This document shows positions 42,678 through 51,447 of a DNA stretch of 64,000 bases, in pieces. A program made the position numbers and the translations under genes. Within the stretch, counting starts at the first letter, position 1; each line of letters opens with the position of its first letter. The stretch lies in NCBI RefSeq assembly GCF_030020805.1, contig NZ_CP125098.1:7196001-7260000 (forward strand). The letters are read 5' to 3'. The stretch comes from Paenibacillus sp. RC67 (GTDB taxonomy: Bacteria; Bacillota; Bacilli; Paenibacillales; NBRC-103111). The notes below the pieces were generated by a model. That model was not told the origin of the DNA and made no database searches. It was given only the letters and a program-made list of their open reading frames with translations.

Positions 42678-43349
42678 TTAGTTCGTAGATTGCTTCTTTT
42701 TTATCAGTACGTGATAACTTTCTTGGATTTCCTCGGTACTTAAATTGCCCTTCTCAATGTCTTCAGGGGACAATTTGATCCATCGCTCTACCATAGCTAT
42801 TCCTTGCTCTATCGCGGTAGTATTTCCCGGATCGTCGTCCAGCATGAAAAACAGCATGTCCTCCGCCTTGGACAACTGCCCAGCAGTATCGTGATATTCA
42901 ATCAGCACCTCCATCATAAAGGGGGTCATCCGAATGTTCTGCGCCTTGGGCAGCACTGCGGCAATTCGCTCATCAACGTCTGTCATCCCGTGCTCCGCAT
43001 CCTCCATTCGGCGAATGTTGAGCAGAAGCTCTAATGCTTTAACCAGGCAGGTCGAGGCTTCCTCCTCCTGCTCCGCATCGTTGAGCACATCCCCCTCCGC
43101 AACGAGCATATCGCTCAGGAGAAGCCCTTTGCCGGCATCGAAATGGCCGTTTGTTGAGAGCAGCGTGATGATATCTTTAACGGACAGAGCCCGGACCATC
43201 TTCGAGTTGAGACCTAGCAGCTGCTTCATCGCTTGCGTCAGCAGCTCCATCGCTTCGGCAAACCTGCGGTTCTGCCTTTGGAACATGACTTGTCCCATGG
43301 ATACGGTAAACTGCTCGATCATCCTCATTAGGTAATCTCTGCGATACAT
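42678..43349 (-). CDS. DUF6483-like helical repeat protein
   Basis: The 223-residue protein starts MYRRDYLMRMIEQF after TAGGAGGGG. It is all-helical, with TPR-like pairs (RFAEAMELLTQAMKQLLGL, EASTCLVKALELLLNIRR, LSKAEDMLFFMLDDDPGN). The N-terminal RRDYLMRMIEQ and LNSKMVRALSVKDIITLL match, from memory, the DUF6483 family of Bacillota; function unknown. It lies upstream of, and on the same strand as, the pur operon but is separated by the riboswitch leader. Confidence 0.7.
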   Translation of the reverse strand: MYRRDYLMRMIEQFTVSMGQVMFQRQNRRFAEAMELLTQAMKQLLGLNSKMVRALSVKDIITLLSTNGHFDAGKGLLLSDMLVAEGDVLNDAEQEEEASTCLVKALELLLNIRRMEDAEHGMTDVDERIAAVLPKAQNIRMTPFMMEVLIEYHDTAGQLSKAEDMLFFMLDDDPGNTTAIEQGIAMVERWIKLSPEDIEKGNLSTEEIQESYHVLIKKKQSTN

Positions 43350-43509
43350 CGCGATCCCCTCCTATGTCTTGTGCGCGATATAGATTTACTTCTATTGTAC
43401 TGTATGACGATGCTTATTGGAAAAGTGATGGCGGATGGGAAAAAGAAAAAACCTAGCGATATTTGCGCTAGGCCTCGATTTATTATATTGTAGCCGAACG
43501 TTTGTGCAA

Positions 43510-43638
43510 GGGAGGGAAGTGGTTGCGGGATTCCGACCGCTGTTGAAGTCGTGTTCCTTGAATAATAGGCTTGCAGCTGTTGGAACACGAGCTTCAAAGG
43601 CGGACGCTATCGCTTCTCCACCCCGCAACCATTCCCTC
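43510..43638. repeat. Structured dispersed element, copy 2
   Basis: Outer stem GGGAGGGAAGTGGTTGCGGG (43510-43529) with its complement at 43621-43638. TTCCGACCGC, TG, a 15-bp stem TTGAAGTCGTGTTCC/GGAACACGAGCTTCAA (one bulge), a 24-base loop starting TTGAATAAT and holding GCTTGCAGC, then AG, GCGG, ACGCTATCGCTTCTCCACC. Compared with the copy at 24021 both arms of each stem have changed together, whereas the internal loops are nearly identical. No gene in this 340-base gap. Confidence 0.8.
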
Positions 43639-43692
43639 TTCTGTTCTACCCTACTGCTTACTTCGACTTCTTTTACCGCAAGTATTATCTAC

Positions 43693-44898
43693 TCATCCTA
43701 CATAAGAACGGTAGTTTCCTAGCTCCGTCAAAGTACCCTTCGCAGCCCACTCATAGCCAAGCTCGGAAGGCAGCGCCCAGCGGTGATAGCTATCCAGCAG
43801 CGATTCCTTCAGACCCTCCACCCAAGTGAATTTCTCCTCTTCATCGCGCCGGATCAAAGCTTCAGGGAAAGGTCGAATAGCCGGCATGGAATCCAGCATT
43901 CCATTCGTGCATAATACTTCGGCATAGGCTGCCTCCAAGCCGCAAGGAATAAGTGAATCGCCTGAAGCAACAGCCTTGATGCAGATTCTCAGCTTACTAG
44001 CTTTTTGAGCTTCATAAACTTTCCTTGTTCCATCTGCAAAAACAGCCTCGATACGATTCTCATTATGACCGAATGTAAACGTAATCGTCGCCTTTTCAAA
44101 CTCATAGCAAAAAGATGGGCCAAAGTTATGACTCACCGCATGCGTAGCGTAGAACAACGCCTCCACACCGCCTTCGCCTTGAACACGAACGGCGCATGTA
44201 TCGAAGTTTTCAATAGGGTTTGCTCTGTACAGCTCTGCCTCAACGCTTTGCAGACGCAGGCTTTCATCCGTTTTCGAGCCGAGGATATAAAACATATTGT
44301 GCAAGTAATGTGATGTTGCGTTATGGGCGACGCTATCCAGGATCCAATCGCCCTGATCGCTTTTTTTGCGGCCCTTCCAGCCGCTGGAAAAGTAAGTGTC
44401 CGTCCGTTTCCACAGTACAATCGTTTTGAGACGCTTCGGCTTGCCAAAGCATCCTGACATTATATCCTGCTTCAGCTGCTGAATTTGAGGGGTGAACGAC
44501 CAATCGAAGCCTATGGCAACGAATTTCCCTGATTGGTCACGCGCCTCCATCATTCGGCGTACCTCCTGCACTGTCGCGGCAATAGGTTTCTCACACAGAA
44601 CGTTGCTTCCATTAGCCAATGCAAGGCAAGTCTGATCGCAATGAAATTGAATCGGCGTACTAATGACGGCCAAATCCGCCTTGTTGACTGCGTAAAACTG
44701 ATCCAGCGTCGTATAAAACGGAACGTTCAAATCCTGAAGCGCCTGATAATGGTTGCTCTTTTCCGGACTCACATCGACAACCCCCACAATAACGGGACGT
44801 ACATCGCCTTCACTATAAGCATGAAGCAGCTGATTGACATGGGTATTCCCATAACCGCCGATGCCTACCAGTACAATCGATACTTGTTTTGCACTCAT
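43693..44898 (-). CDS. Gfo/Idh/MocA-family oxidoreductase
   Basis: The 401-residue protein has an N-terminal NAD(P)-binding Rossmann domain (IVLVGIGGYGNTHVNQLL), the family EKP motif in NVLCEKPIAATVQEV, AIGFDWSFTPQIQQL and a C-terminal alpha/beta substrate domain. Such enzymes oxidise or reduce sugars or their derivatives. It is divergent from the RpiR-nag operon, so an amino-sugar-related substrate is possible but unproven. TGAGGAAAT precedes the ATG. Confidence 0.88.
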   Translation of the reverse strand: MSAKQVSIVLVGIGGYGNTHVNQLLHAYSEGDVRPVIVGVVDVSPEKSNHYQALQDLNVPFYTTLDQFYAVNKADLAVISTPIQFHCDQTCLALANGSNVLCEKPIAATVQEVRRMMEARDQSGKFVAIGFDWSFTPQIQQLKQDIMSGCFGKPKRLKTIVLWKRTDTYFSSGWKGRKKSDQGDWILDSVAHNATSHYLHNMFYILGSKTDESLRLQSVEAELYRANPIENFDTCAVRVQGEGGVEALFYATHAVSHNFGPSFCYEFEKATITFTFGHNENRIEAVFADGTRKVYEAQKASKLRICIKAVASGDSLIPCGLEAAYAEVLCTNGMLDSMPAIRPFPEALIRRDEEEKFTWVEGLKESLLDSYHRWALPSELGYEWAAKGTLTELGNYRSYVG

Positions 44899-45047
44899 TT
44901 CCTCACCTCAGATTAGAAGTTCATTTCAGCCTGCATCAGCAGGCTTGGCAAGCTTCATTCTACACCCGTCCAAGAGGGACGTCTTATAAAGAATGGAATT
45001 GGATTCTCACTTTTGGAACCGCTATCTTTTTTAAGCTTAGCCGCGTA

Positions 45048-45076
45048 TTGCTATTGCTGAGGAATTTCGTTATATT
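45048..45076 (+). promoter_or_regulatory. Promoter of the RpiR-nagB-nagA operon
   Basis: TTGCTA, 17 bases, TATATT. The expected start (~45083) lies at the first of two palindromes, so a repressor bound there would block initiation. A cre-like TGGAACCGCTATCT (12 of 14 matches to the CcpA consensus) lies just upstream at 45014-45027. Confidence 0.55.
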
Positions 45077-45082
45077 AAACAT

Positions 45083-45127
45083 GTAAAATATTTTCTTCAA
45101 TATTTTATTTTAATGAAAAATATTTTC
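45083..45127. promoter_or_regulatory. Tandem 13-bp operators of the nag RpiR regulator
   Basis: GTAAAATATTTTC at 45083-45095 and GAAAAATATTTTC at 45115-45127 are near-perfect palindromes exactly 32 bp apart, about three DNA turns. The same spacing occurs before the other RpiR gene (55718-55762). RpiR/MurR proteins bind AT-rich palindromes, so these are probable autoregulatory sites. Confidence 0.6.
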
Positions 45128-45145
45128 TTGATAAATGAGGTCCAC

Positions 45146-45988
45146 ATGCCCGGTATATTAAGCGCCATCCATGAACAAATGGAGACGATGAACCCTAAGG
45201 AAAAAGAAATCGCAGCCTATGTTCTCTCCCATCCGCAAGATATCGTCCAAATGGGCATTACGGAGCTCTCGCAGCAGTCGGGAGGAAGTACGGCTACCAT
45301 TTCCCGTTTCTGCAAGCTGTTCCACTTCTCCGGTTACACGGAATTCAAGGTCAAGCTTGCGGCAGAGCTGGCCCAGCAGCCTTCCGTCCAATCCTATCAG
45401 GATATTATCGCAGGTAATCCGCTCCAGAGTATTGTAGCGGCCATGGAAGCCAACCATGTTAGCTCCATCACAGACACCACGCGCCTACTGGATATGAAGC
45501 AGCTGCAAAAAGCGATCGACACGCTGCAATCCGCTCGCCAAATCGATCTGTATGGGGTTGCTACATCGGGGCTCGTTGCGCAGGATTTTTATCAAAAACT
45601 GGTTCGCATCGGCAAACGTGCTTTCGCCTTCTCTGATCCTCATATGCAGATTACGTCCGCCTCCAATCTTACAAGTGAGGACGTTGCCATAGGGATCTCC
45701 TACTCTGGGGAGACGGAAGAGACGATCGCTGCGCTGAAATGTGCGGCAGAGAACGGCGCTAAGACCATTTCATTAACCAAATTCGGTACAAACACGCTGA
45801 CATCGCTTGCCGCAATCTCGTTGTTTACCTCTACTCTGGAAGAAGGTATGCGGCGCGGTGATATGGCTTCCCGAATCGCTCAGCTGCATGTGATCGATAT
45901 TTTATTCGTTGGTCTCATTAGTGACCAGTTCGATGACTTGGTTCCACGCCTTGAAACATCATTTCAAATGGTTAAAAAATACCGTTAA
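45146..45988 (+). CDS. MurR/RpiR-family regulator of the nag genes
   Basis: ATG 45146 is taken (GAGGT upstream; family-like MPGILSAIHEQMETMNPKEKEIAAYVL). The 280-residue protein has an N-terminal HTH_6 domain (GITELSQQSGGSTATISRFCKLFHFSGYTEF) and a SIS domain at about 110-250 (DLYGVATSGLVAQDFYQKL, GISYSGETEETIAAL) that binds phosphosugars. It likely senses GlcNAc-6-P or GlcN-6-P and represses this operon. nagB follows after 19 bases. Confidence 0.88.
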   Translation: MPGILSAIHEQMETMNPKEKEIAAYVLSHPQDIVQMGITELSQQSGGSTATISRFCKLFHFSGYTEFKVKLAAELAQQPSVQSYQDIIAGNPLQSIVAAMEANHVSSITDTTRLLDMKQLQKAIDTLQSARQIDLYGVATSGLVAQDFYQKLVRIGKRAFAFSDPHMQITSASNLTSEDVAIGISYSGETEETIAALKCAAENGAKTISLTKFGTNTLTSLAAISLFTSTLEEGMRRGDMASRIAQLHVIDILFVGLISDQFDDLVPRLETSFQMVKKYR

Positions 45989-46007
45989 TCACAAGGAGCA
46001 GATACTC

Positions 46008-46736
46008 GTGAATCTACTAACCTTTGACTCTCATGAAAAACTGCATGAATCCGGGGCGAGCATTATTACCGGCTTAGTACAAACCAATCCTCGCGCTGTG
46101 CTGGGTCTTGCAACGGGCGGTACGCCGGTCGGCATCTATGAAGAAATCGTTAAGAGCTATCAGCGTGGTGTGGTACGATTCCAAGACGCGATTTCTTTTA
46201 ATCTCGATGAGTACGTAGGCTTACCGGAGGATCATGCGGAAAGCTATCGTAACTATATGAACACTCACCTGTTCAATCATATTGACCTTCCTCGCAGCCA
46301 AGCACACATTCCTGATGGTAATGCCGCAGACCCTGTGGCAGAGTGTAGGCGTTATGACAAGCTACTGGAGCAAGCCAAGCAAATCGACCTGCAGCTGCTT
46401 GGTCTTGGTCATAATGGCCACATCGGCTTCAACGAGCCGGATCATGCCTTAATTAGTGGAACTCATGTCGTCGAGCTGCGTGAAGAAACCCGTAAAGCGA
46501 ATGCGAGATTTTTCGATTCCATGGATCAAGTGCCTACTCACGCTTTAACGATGGGGGTCGGAACGATCCTGAAAGCGAAAATGATCTTGCTCGTCGTTAA
46601 AGGAGCAGATAAAGCAGAGATCGTTCATCGCGCCCTTACGGGTCCCATTACGACAGATTGCCCTGCATCGCTGCTGCAAACACATCCTCATTTAGTCGTA
46701 TTGTTAGATTCCGAAGCTGGGAGGCTGTTTAAATGA
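46008..46736 (+). CDS. nagB: Glucosamine-6-phosphate deaminase
   Basis: GTG 46008 has AAGGAG 9 bases upstream, giving 242 residues, the Bacillus length. LGLATGGTPVGIYEEI (phosphate loop), FNLDEYVGL (catalytic Asp), GLGHNGHIGFNEP and THALTMGVGTIL are family signatures. It turns GlcN-6-P into fructose-6-P and ammonia, feeding glycolysis. The stop overlaps nagA's start. Confidence 0.96.
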   Translation: MNLLTFDSHEKLHESGASIITGLVQTNPRAVLGLATGGTPVGIYEEIVKSYQRGVVRFQDAISFNLDEYVGLPEDHAESYRNYMNTHLFNHIDLPRSQAHIPDGNAADPVAECRRYDKLLEQAKQIDLQLLGLGHNGHIGFNEPDHALISGTHVVELREETRKANARFFDSMDQVPTHALTMGVGTILKAKMILLVVKGADKAEIVHRALTGPITTDCPASLLQTHPHLVVLLDSEAGRLFK

Positions 46737-47917
46737 GTGAAGGAAAAAATACTTACATCTATAACGTTAAGATCGTTACCCCCGATACAACTATAAAAAA
46801 CGGATGGATTTTACTTTCCGAAGGACATATCGCAGCCATTGGCAAAGAAACCGGTAGCGTTGAGCACGCCCGTACGCTCGCACGTGACAGTGAAGTTATT
46901 GACGGCCAAGGCGGCTGGATACTGCCTAGCTTCATCGATGTGCATGTTCATGGCGGCTATGGTCATGACTTCATGGATGCGGATGCTGAAGGACTTGATG
47001 CCATAACCCGCTTCCATGCTCAAAACGGTACTAGCATTATGCTGGCAACGACCGTTACCGCCTCGAAGGAAGACATCGACCAAGTGCTCACGCGGGTTCA
47101 AAGCTATCGTGAAGTTGGAATGCCTTATGCCCAGCTGTTGGGTGTTCATCTCGAGGGTCCCTATATCAGCGCCAAATGGCCGGGCGCACAAAATCCGCAG
47201 TTCATCGTTCCTCCTCAGCCGGCATGGCTGGAGGATTGGACACAGCGTTTCCCTGGTCTGATCAAGATGCAGACACTTGCACCGGAATCAGAAGGCGCGA
47301 TCGATTATATCGAAGCTTTGACCCAGCAAGGCATCGTAGCGGCACTCGGGCATACGGATGCCTCGTATGATCAAGTAATGCTCGCAGCAGAGCATGGTCT
47401 AAGCCATGCCGTGCATACGTTCAACGCCATGACTCGCCTGCATCATCGCGAGCCAGGTACGGTTGGTGCAGTGCTGACCAACCCGGCCATCATGGCCGAA
47501 GTCATCGCCGACGGCCATCATGTGCATCCTGCCTGCATTCGACTGCTCGCGCAGATGAAAGGTCCAGATAACCTGCTGCTCATCACCGATGCCATGTCCG
47601 CTGCCGGCCTCGGCAACGGGGAGTACAAGCTCGGCGGTCTCGATGTTATTGTGAACGGCGGCGTAGCGCGGCTTAAAGAAGGCGACAGCCTGGCAGGCAG
47701 CACACTGACCATGATCGAAGCGTTCCGCTATGCCGTAAGCGAAGTCGGCATTAGTGTAGAGCATGCAAGCCGGATGGCAAGCGGTACCCCGGCTCGTAGA
47801 CTTGGTATTGATTCCGAGACCGGAGTGATTGAGGCAGGCAAGCAAGCGGATGTGCTGCTGCTGAACAAAGAGCTCGAGCTGGAACGCGTCTGGGTTCAAG
47901 GACGAGTAATTCGCTAA
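46733..47917 (+). CDS. nagA: N-acetylglucosamine-6-phosphate deacetylase
   Basis: The 394-residue amidohydrolase shows DVHVHGGYGHDFMDA, the metal-binding HLEGPYIS (Glu), LGHTDAS and VHTFNAMTRLHHREPG (His), and the catalytic Asp in LITDAMSAAGLG. It removes acetate from GlcNAc-6-P, supplying NagB. The ATG overlaps the nagB stop (ATGA), and a strong terminator ends the operon. Confidence 0.96.
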   Translation: MSEGKNTYIYNVKIVTPDTTIKNGWILLSEGHIAAIGKETGSVEHARTLARDSEVIDGQGGWILPSFIDVHVHGGYGHDFMDADAEGLDAITRFHAQNGTSIMLATTVTASKEDIDQVLTRVQSYREVGMPYAQLLGVHLEGPYISAKWPGAQNPQFIVPPQPAWLEDWTQRFPGLIKMQTLAPESEGAIDYIEALTQQGIVAALGHTDASYDQVMLAAEHGLSHAVHTFNAMTRLHHREPGTVGAVLTNPAIMAEVIADGHHVHPACIRLLAQMKGPDNLLLITDAMSAAGLGNGEYKLGGLDVIVNGGVARLKEGDSLAGSTLTMIEAFRYAVSEVGISVEHASRMASGTPARRLGIDSETGVIEAGKQADVLLLNKELELERVWVQGRVIR

Positions 47918-47972
47918 CACGTAATTGCTACCGTGTAAGAAAATCAAAAGGACTTATCTATAAATACTCAAG

Positions 47973-48011
47973 CGCGAAGGAGCGGATACTGCCGCTCCTT
48001 CGCGTTTTTTT
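47973..48011 (+). terminator. Terminator of the nag operon
   Basis: CGCGAAGGAGCGG pairs with CCGCTCCTTCGCG around ATACTG and is followed by TTTTTTT. Confidence 0.92.
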
Positions 48012-48155
48012 GTTTCATCTGCATCACGGTATACTGGCGATCCTCATGAATAAAGCCAACTCAGTAGGGAACTTTAGTTGAATGTGTGCACGTTCTATTC
48101 TTTCCTAGTGCACTTTGATATCCCGGCAGGGAACAAATCATAAGGAGTGATCTTA

Positions 48156-48326
48156 ATGACAGACATAAAACCGAAGGGTCATGTAGAGTTTCGTCAGCCA
48201 CCAGCCAAGCTTGTGGCCGATAGAGCTGGGGATGAAGAGATGCGGGAGCATTTGGATGAAATGATCCAAAACGACGGTTACCCGGGAAGCTGCTCTGTAA
48301 TTGATACTCAACAAGAGAATAAATGA
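48156..48326 (+). CDS. 56-residue small hydrophilic protein
   Basis: AAGGAG lies 8 bases before the ATG and a terminator follows directly. The product is charged with no membrane segment (GHVEFRQPPAKLVADRAGDEEMREHLDEMI). I do not recognise the family. The good ribosome-binding site and dedicated terminator support it as a gene. It stands alone between the nag operon and the convergent murQ operon. Confidence 0.6.
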   Translation: MTDIKPKGHVEFRQPPAKLVADRAGDEEMREHLDEMIQNDGYPGSCSVIDTQQENK

Positions 48327-48338
48327 TACTACCCCACC

Positions 48339-48384
48339 AAACGGCTCCGTCCAGTTCTTCTGCAAAGGGGCCGTTTAAATTTTT
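48339..48384 (+). terminator. Terminator of the 56-residue gene
   Basis: AAACGGCTCC pairs with GGGGCCGTTT (one bulge) and is followed by AAATTTTT. The 170 bases from here to the murQ terminator show nothing else clear. Confidence 0.75.
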
Positions 48385-48559
48385 ATCTGATTTGTCTGGA
48401 ATGTCTAACGACGCTTTACATCGTTTCAGTCTCCCCTTTTAAAATTAAAAAAATCATCATAATTCCTGAGATACGCATCCGCTCCTGGATTATCGTTTTG
48501 AAATAATATTCATACTACGATATCCTCCTTAACACATTTTCATATTACGAAACATACCG

Positions 48560-48588
48560 AAAAAAAGCCTGACCGTCTAGGCCAAGCT
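48560..48588 (-). terminator. Terminator overlapping the end of murQ
   Basis: On the minus strand AGCTTGGCC and GGTCAGGCT pair around TAGAC and are followed by TTTTTTT. The loop contains the murQ TAG. Confidence 0.8.
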
Positions 48589-49494
48589 TCTGCTCTCTAA
48601 CCATTTCATTGCGTCGCCAAAATGCTGGCTGCACTCCGTCAGCGCTTCTAGCGCTTGCTCTTTCTCTATACTGAAGAGGATCATCAGGATCGCGACCCGC
48701 GCGTCTCCTTCGGCTTGCTGAGTAAAGGCGGCTGCCACTTCACGGTCCACCTTAGCTGCTTCACTTACGATCCGCACTACCCGATCGCGAAGCTTTTCAT
48801 TCGTCGCCTGTACATTAACCATCAGGTTGCCGTACACTTTACCCAGCTTGATCATCGCCGTCGTCGTAATCATGTTCAACACCATCTTCGTTGCCGTTCC
48901 CGCCTTCAGGCGGGTAGAGCCTGTCACTATCTCCGGTCCAACCGGAACTTCAATGGCATATTCTGCAGCCTGACTTAATTTTGCACCTGTATTGCAGGAT
49001 ACGCCAGCTGTCAATGCCCCTAGCTCGCGGGCACGTCGGATAGCTCCGATGACATAAGGCGTGTGGCCGCTGGCCGCAATGCCAACCACAGCATCACTAG
49101 CCGTTATTTGCGCTTCAATTTCCTTGGCTCCCGCTTCCTCGTCATCCTCCGCATTCTCAATCGCCGTCGTGATGGCTATCTCTCCGCCAGCAATCAGTCC
49201 CGTTACAAGCGTCCTGTCAACGCCGAATGTCGGCGGACACTCAGAAGCATCCAATACGCCTAACCTTCCGCTTGTTCCAGCTCCAATATAGAACAGTCTG
49301 CCTCCACGCTTCATCACTTCCACAATCGCTTCAACAGCCCGGGTAACCTGCGGTAGAGACTGCTGCACGGAATAAGCAACCGTCCGATCCTCTTCATTCA
49401 TTAATTGGATAATTTCAGGAACGCTAAGTCGATCTAAATGGTCTGATTTTGCATTCCGCTGCTCGGTTACCGGTTGTACTGTGCTGTTATCCAA
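48577..49494 (-). CDS. murQ: N-acetylmuramic acid 6-phosphate etherase
   Basis: A TTG start at 49494 is chosen because AGGAGGGG lies 9 bases upstream, immediately after the kinase gene. It gives 305 residues, the family length. FYIGAGTSGRLGVLDASECPPTF is the SIS-domain substrate loop with catalytic Glu region, and GSTRLKAGTATKMVLNMITT is the second signature. It splits MurNAc-6-P into GlcNAc-6-P and D-lactate, and NagA/NagB encoded at 46-48 kb would complete the route. Last gene of a seven-gene operon. Confidence 0.96.
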   Translation of the reverse strand: MDNSTVQPVTEQRNAKSDHLDRLSVPEIIQLMNEEDRTVAYSVQQSLPQVTRAVEAIVEVMKRGGRLFYIGAGTSGRLGVLDASECPPTFGVDRTLVTGLIAGGEIAITTAIENAEDDEEAGAKEIEAQITASDAVVGIAASGHTPYVIGAIRRARELGALTAGVSCNTGAKLSQAAEYAIEVPVGPEIVTGSTRLKAGTATKMVLNMITTTAMIKLGKVYGNLMVNVQATNEKLRDRVVRIVSEAAKVDREVAAAFTQQAEGDARVAILMILFSIEKEQALEALTECSQHFGDAMKWLESRSLA

Positions 49495-49495
49495 C

Positions 49496-50530
49496 TTACG
49501 CTTCCCCTCCTGTCTCCCAGTCCGCAATATGCTGCTTGATTGTATCCGTAATTTGTATTCCCGCCTGCTTTAACGCAAGCATATAGCAGCCGGCTGCCGG
49601 TGGGATACTCAACCGTCTTAAGCTCAATCCACTTGCTGCGATAGCTTTATCAGCCGACAGCCGCTCCATAAACCAATCATTCGAGAACAGCCCGCCGCTC
49701 AAGACAAGCGGCAAATGGGATACATCCGCAGCCGGCTGCAATACCGCCAACCGTTGTTTTACCGTAACGGCAAGCTCGGCAAGGTCGGCGATAGCCGCTT
49801 GAACAATCTTTTCCGCTATTTCATCCCCTTGCTCTGCTGTCATCAATGTCCATTTCGCCACATCGGCAATTACAGTACGTACATTGGATTGACTGTACAC
49901 ATAGCTGATGATCTGATTAGGGTCCGGAAGTGACCAATAGTCCAATAATCGTTCCGTCAGCTGTGTCCTCCTACCTCGCCCATCATGTTCTTTCATCACA
50001 GCTATTAAGGCCTGTCTTCCAATATCGTAGCCGCTTCCCTCATCTCCCAGCAAATACCCCCATCCGCCTACGCGAACATACGTATCTGTTTCCGGCAAAT
50101 AGCCGTATGCAATCGAGCCTGTGCCCGAGATGAGAACTATGCCTGCTTCTCCCCAGGTACCCGCAGCCAAGGCAGTAATCGCATCATTATGAATCGTTAT
50201 TGCCACCTGATCGGCCAAGAGCTCACGCATGAACGAGTATAACCGCTTCCTCTCCTCAGGTCGATCAGCCCCAGCCAACCCAAGAAATACTCCTGCCAGC
50301 TGAGACTCCTCACTCTGAGATAGCTCCATCGCCTGCTCGATAAGCTCTTTAAGCACACGCTTTACTTCATCCCAAGGACGGGATTTGATGCTGCTCGATT
50401 CTCCATAGCATGCAGTCAATATACGGCCACAACCGTCACCGATCATGCAAGCGGTCTTGGTTCCACCACCATCGATACCGATATATCTTTGATTCCTTAA
50501 CTCTTCAGAAGCTTGTTCCTCCATATTCAC
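49496..50530 (-). CDS. BadF/BadG-type amino-sugar kinase (MurK/NagK-like)
   Basis: The 344-residue ASKHA-fold kinase reads YIGIDGGGTKTACMIGD (phosphate-1), FLGLAGADRPEER, LISGTGSIAYGY (phosphate-2) and LVLSGGLFSND (adenosine). Start taken at GTG 50530; ATG 50524 is an alternative two codons in. Kinases of this family phosphorylate GlcNAc and, in MurK, MurNAc. Located immediately before murQ in an operon with an ABC importer (which, unlike a PTS, does not phosphorylate its cargo), it very likely makes MurNAc-6-P. Confidence 0.87.
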   Translation of the reverse strand: MNMEEQASEELRNQRYIGIDGGGTKTACMIGDGCGRILTACYGESSSIKSRPWDEVKRVLKELIEQAMELSQSEESQLAGVFLGLAGADRPEERKRLYSFMRELLADQVAITIHNDAITALAAGTWGEAGIVLISGTGSIAYGYLPETDTYVRVGGWGYLLGDEGSGYDIGRQALIAVMKEHDGRGRRTQLTERLLDYWSLPDPNQIISYVYSQSNVRTVIADVAKWTLMTAEQGDEIAEKIVQAAIADLAELAVTVKQRLAVLQPAADVSHLPLVLSGGLFSNDWFMERLSADKAIAASGLSLRRLSIPPAAGCYMLALKQAGIQITDTIKQHIADWETGGEA

Positions 50531-50611
50531 TAGGCCGCAATCCCCCTCTCAGCAAAGCATGACATTCGATCCCTTACCGGAACACGGCCACAGCTTGTTA
50601 TTGCAGCAATA

Positions 50612-51436
50612 CTATTTGACGGCCCCCGCAGTCATTCCCTCCATAAACTGCTTGGAAGCCACCGCGAACAAAAGAATCATGGGCAGTGAAGAAAGCGTCA
50701 GTCCAGCGAACAACACGCTCCAATCGGTGGAATACTCACTGAACAACGTAAGCATTCCGACAGGAATCGTTTTCTTTGCTTCCTCCTGAATAAAGATTAA
50801 CGGAAAGAAAAAGTCGTTCCAAACTGTAATAAAATTCATGATCATCACGGTACCCAGTGCCGGTCTCATAAGTGGAGCTATGATACGCAGCAATATATTG
50901 ATATTCGAGCAACCATCGATTCTCCCCGCTTCCTCCAGCTCCTTAGGCAATGTCCGGAAAAAGCCTGTCAATATGAGAACCGACAAGGGGAGCCCTATCG
51001 CCGTATACACAAGAATTAGCGATAATTGCGAGTTCAGCAGCTGCAAATTTTTCATCAGCATAAACAACGGCACAATCCCCAGCTTGATTGGTATCATCAT
51101 CCCAAGCAAAAAGTAGAAGAACAGCGCACTATTCCATTTGAAAGAAAACCGGGCGATATAAAACGAGGCCAGTGCGCCAAATACTACAATCAATGCGACG
51201 GATATGATGCTGACCGCAGCGCTGTTCCAGAAGTAGTCGAAATAACGAACCTGTTCAAGCAGCTTACGGTATGCAGCCAAGCTCCACACATTAGGCAAAG
51301 TAAACGGATTTTTGAAAATTTCGATATTCGTCTTCAGTGACGACAGCAGCATGAGGAATATCGGGTAGAGACTGATGACCGCAAACAGGCAAGCTATAAC
51401 GTACTGGACCATGCGAATTCCAATGGATTGTTTCAA
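50612..51436 (-). CDS. Carbohydrate ABC transporter permease (MalG-like)
   Basis: The 274-residue protein has six membrane helices and the EAA loop (ELEEAGRIDGCSNINILLRIIAPLMRP) that docks the ATPase. Pairs with the permease 11 bases upstream. No ATPase gene is nearby; such CUT1 systems commonly use a shared MsmX-type ATPase. MurNAc or a MurNAc-containing sugar is the probable cargo from its neighbours. Confidence 0.92.
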   Translation of the reverse strand: MKQSIGIRMVQYVIACLFAVISLYPIFLMLLSSLKTNIEIFKNPFTLPNVWSLAAYRKLLEQVRYFDYFWNSAAVSIISVALIVVFGALASFYIARFSFKWNSALFFYFLLGMMIPIKLGIVPLFMLMKNLQLLNSQLSLILVYTAIGLPLSVLILTGFFRTLPKELEEAGRIDGCSNINILLRIIAPLMRPALGTVMIMNFITVWNDFFFPLIFIQEEAKKTIPVGMLTLFSEYSTDWSVLFAGLTLSSLPMILLFAVASKQFMEGMTAGAVK

Positions 51437-51447
51437 CGTAAGCCCCC

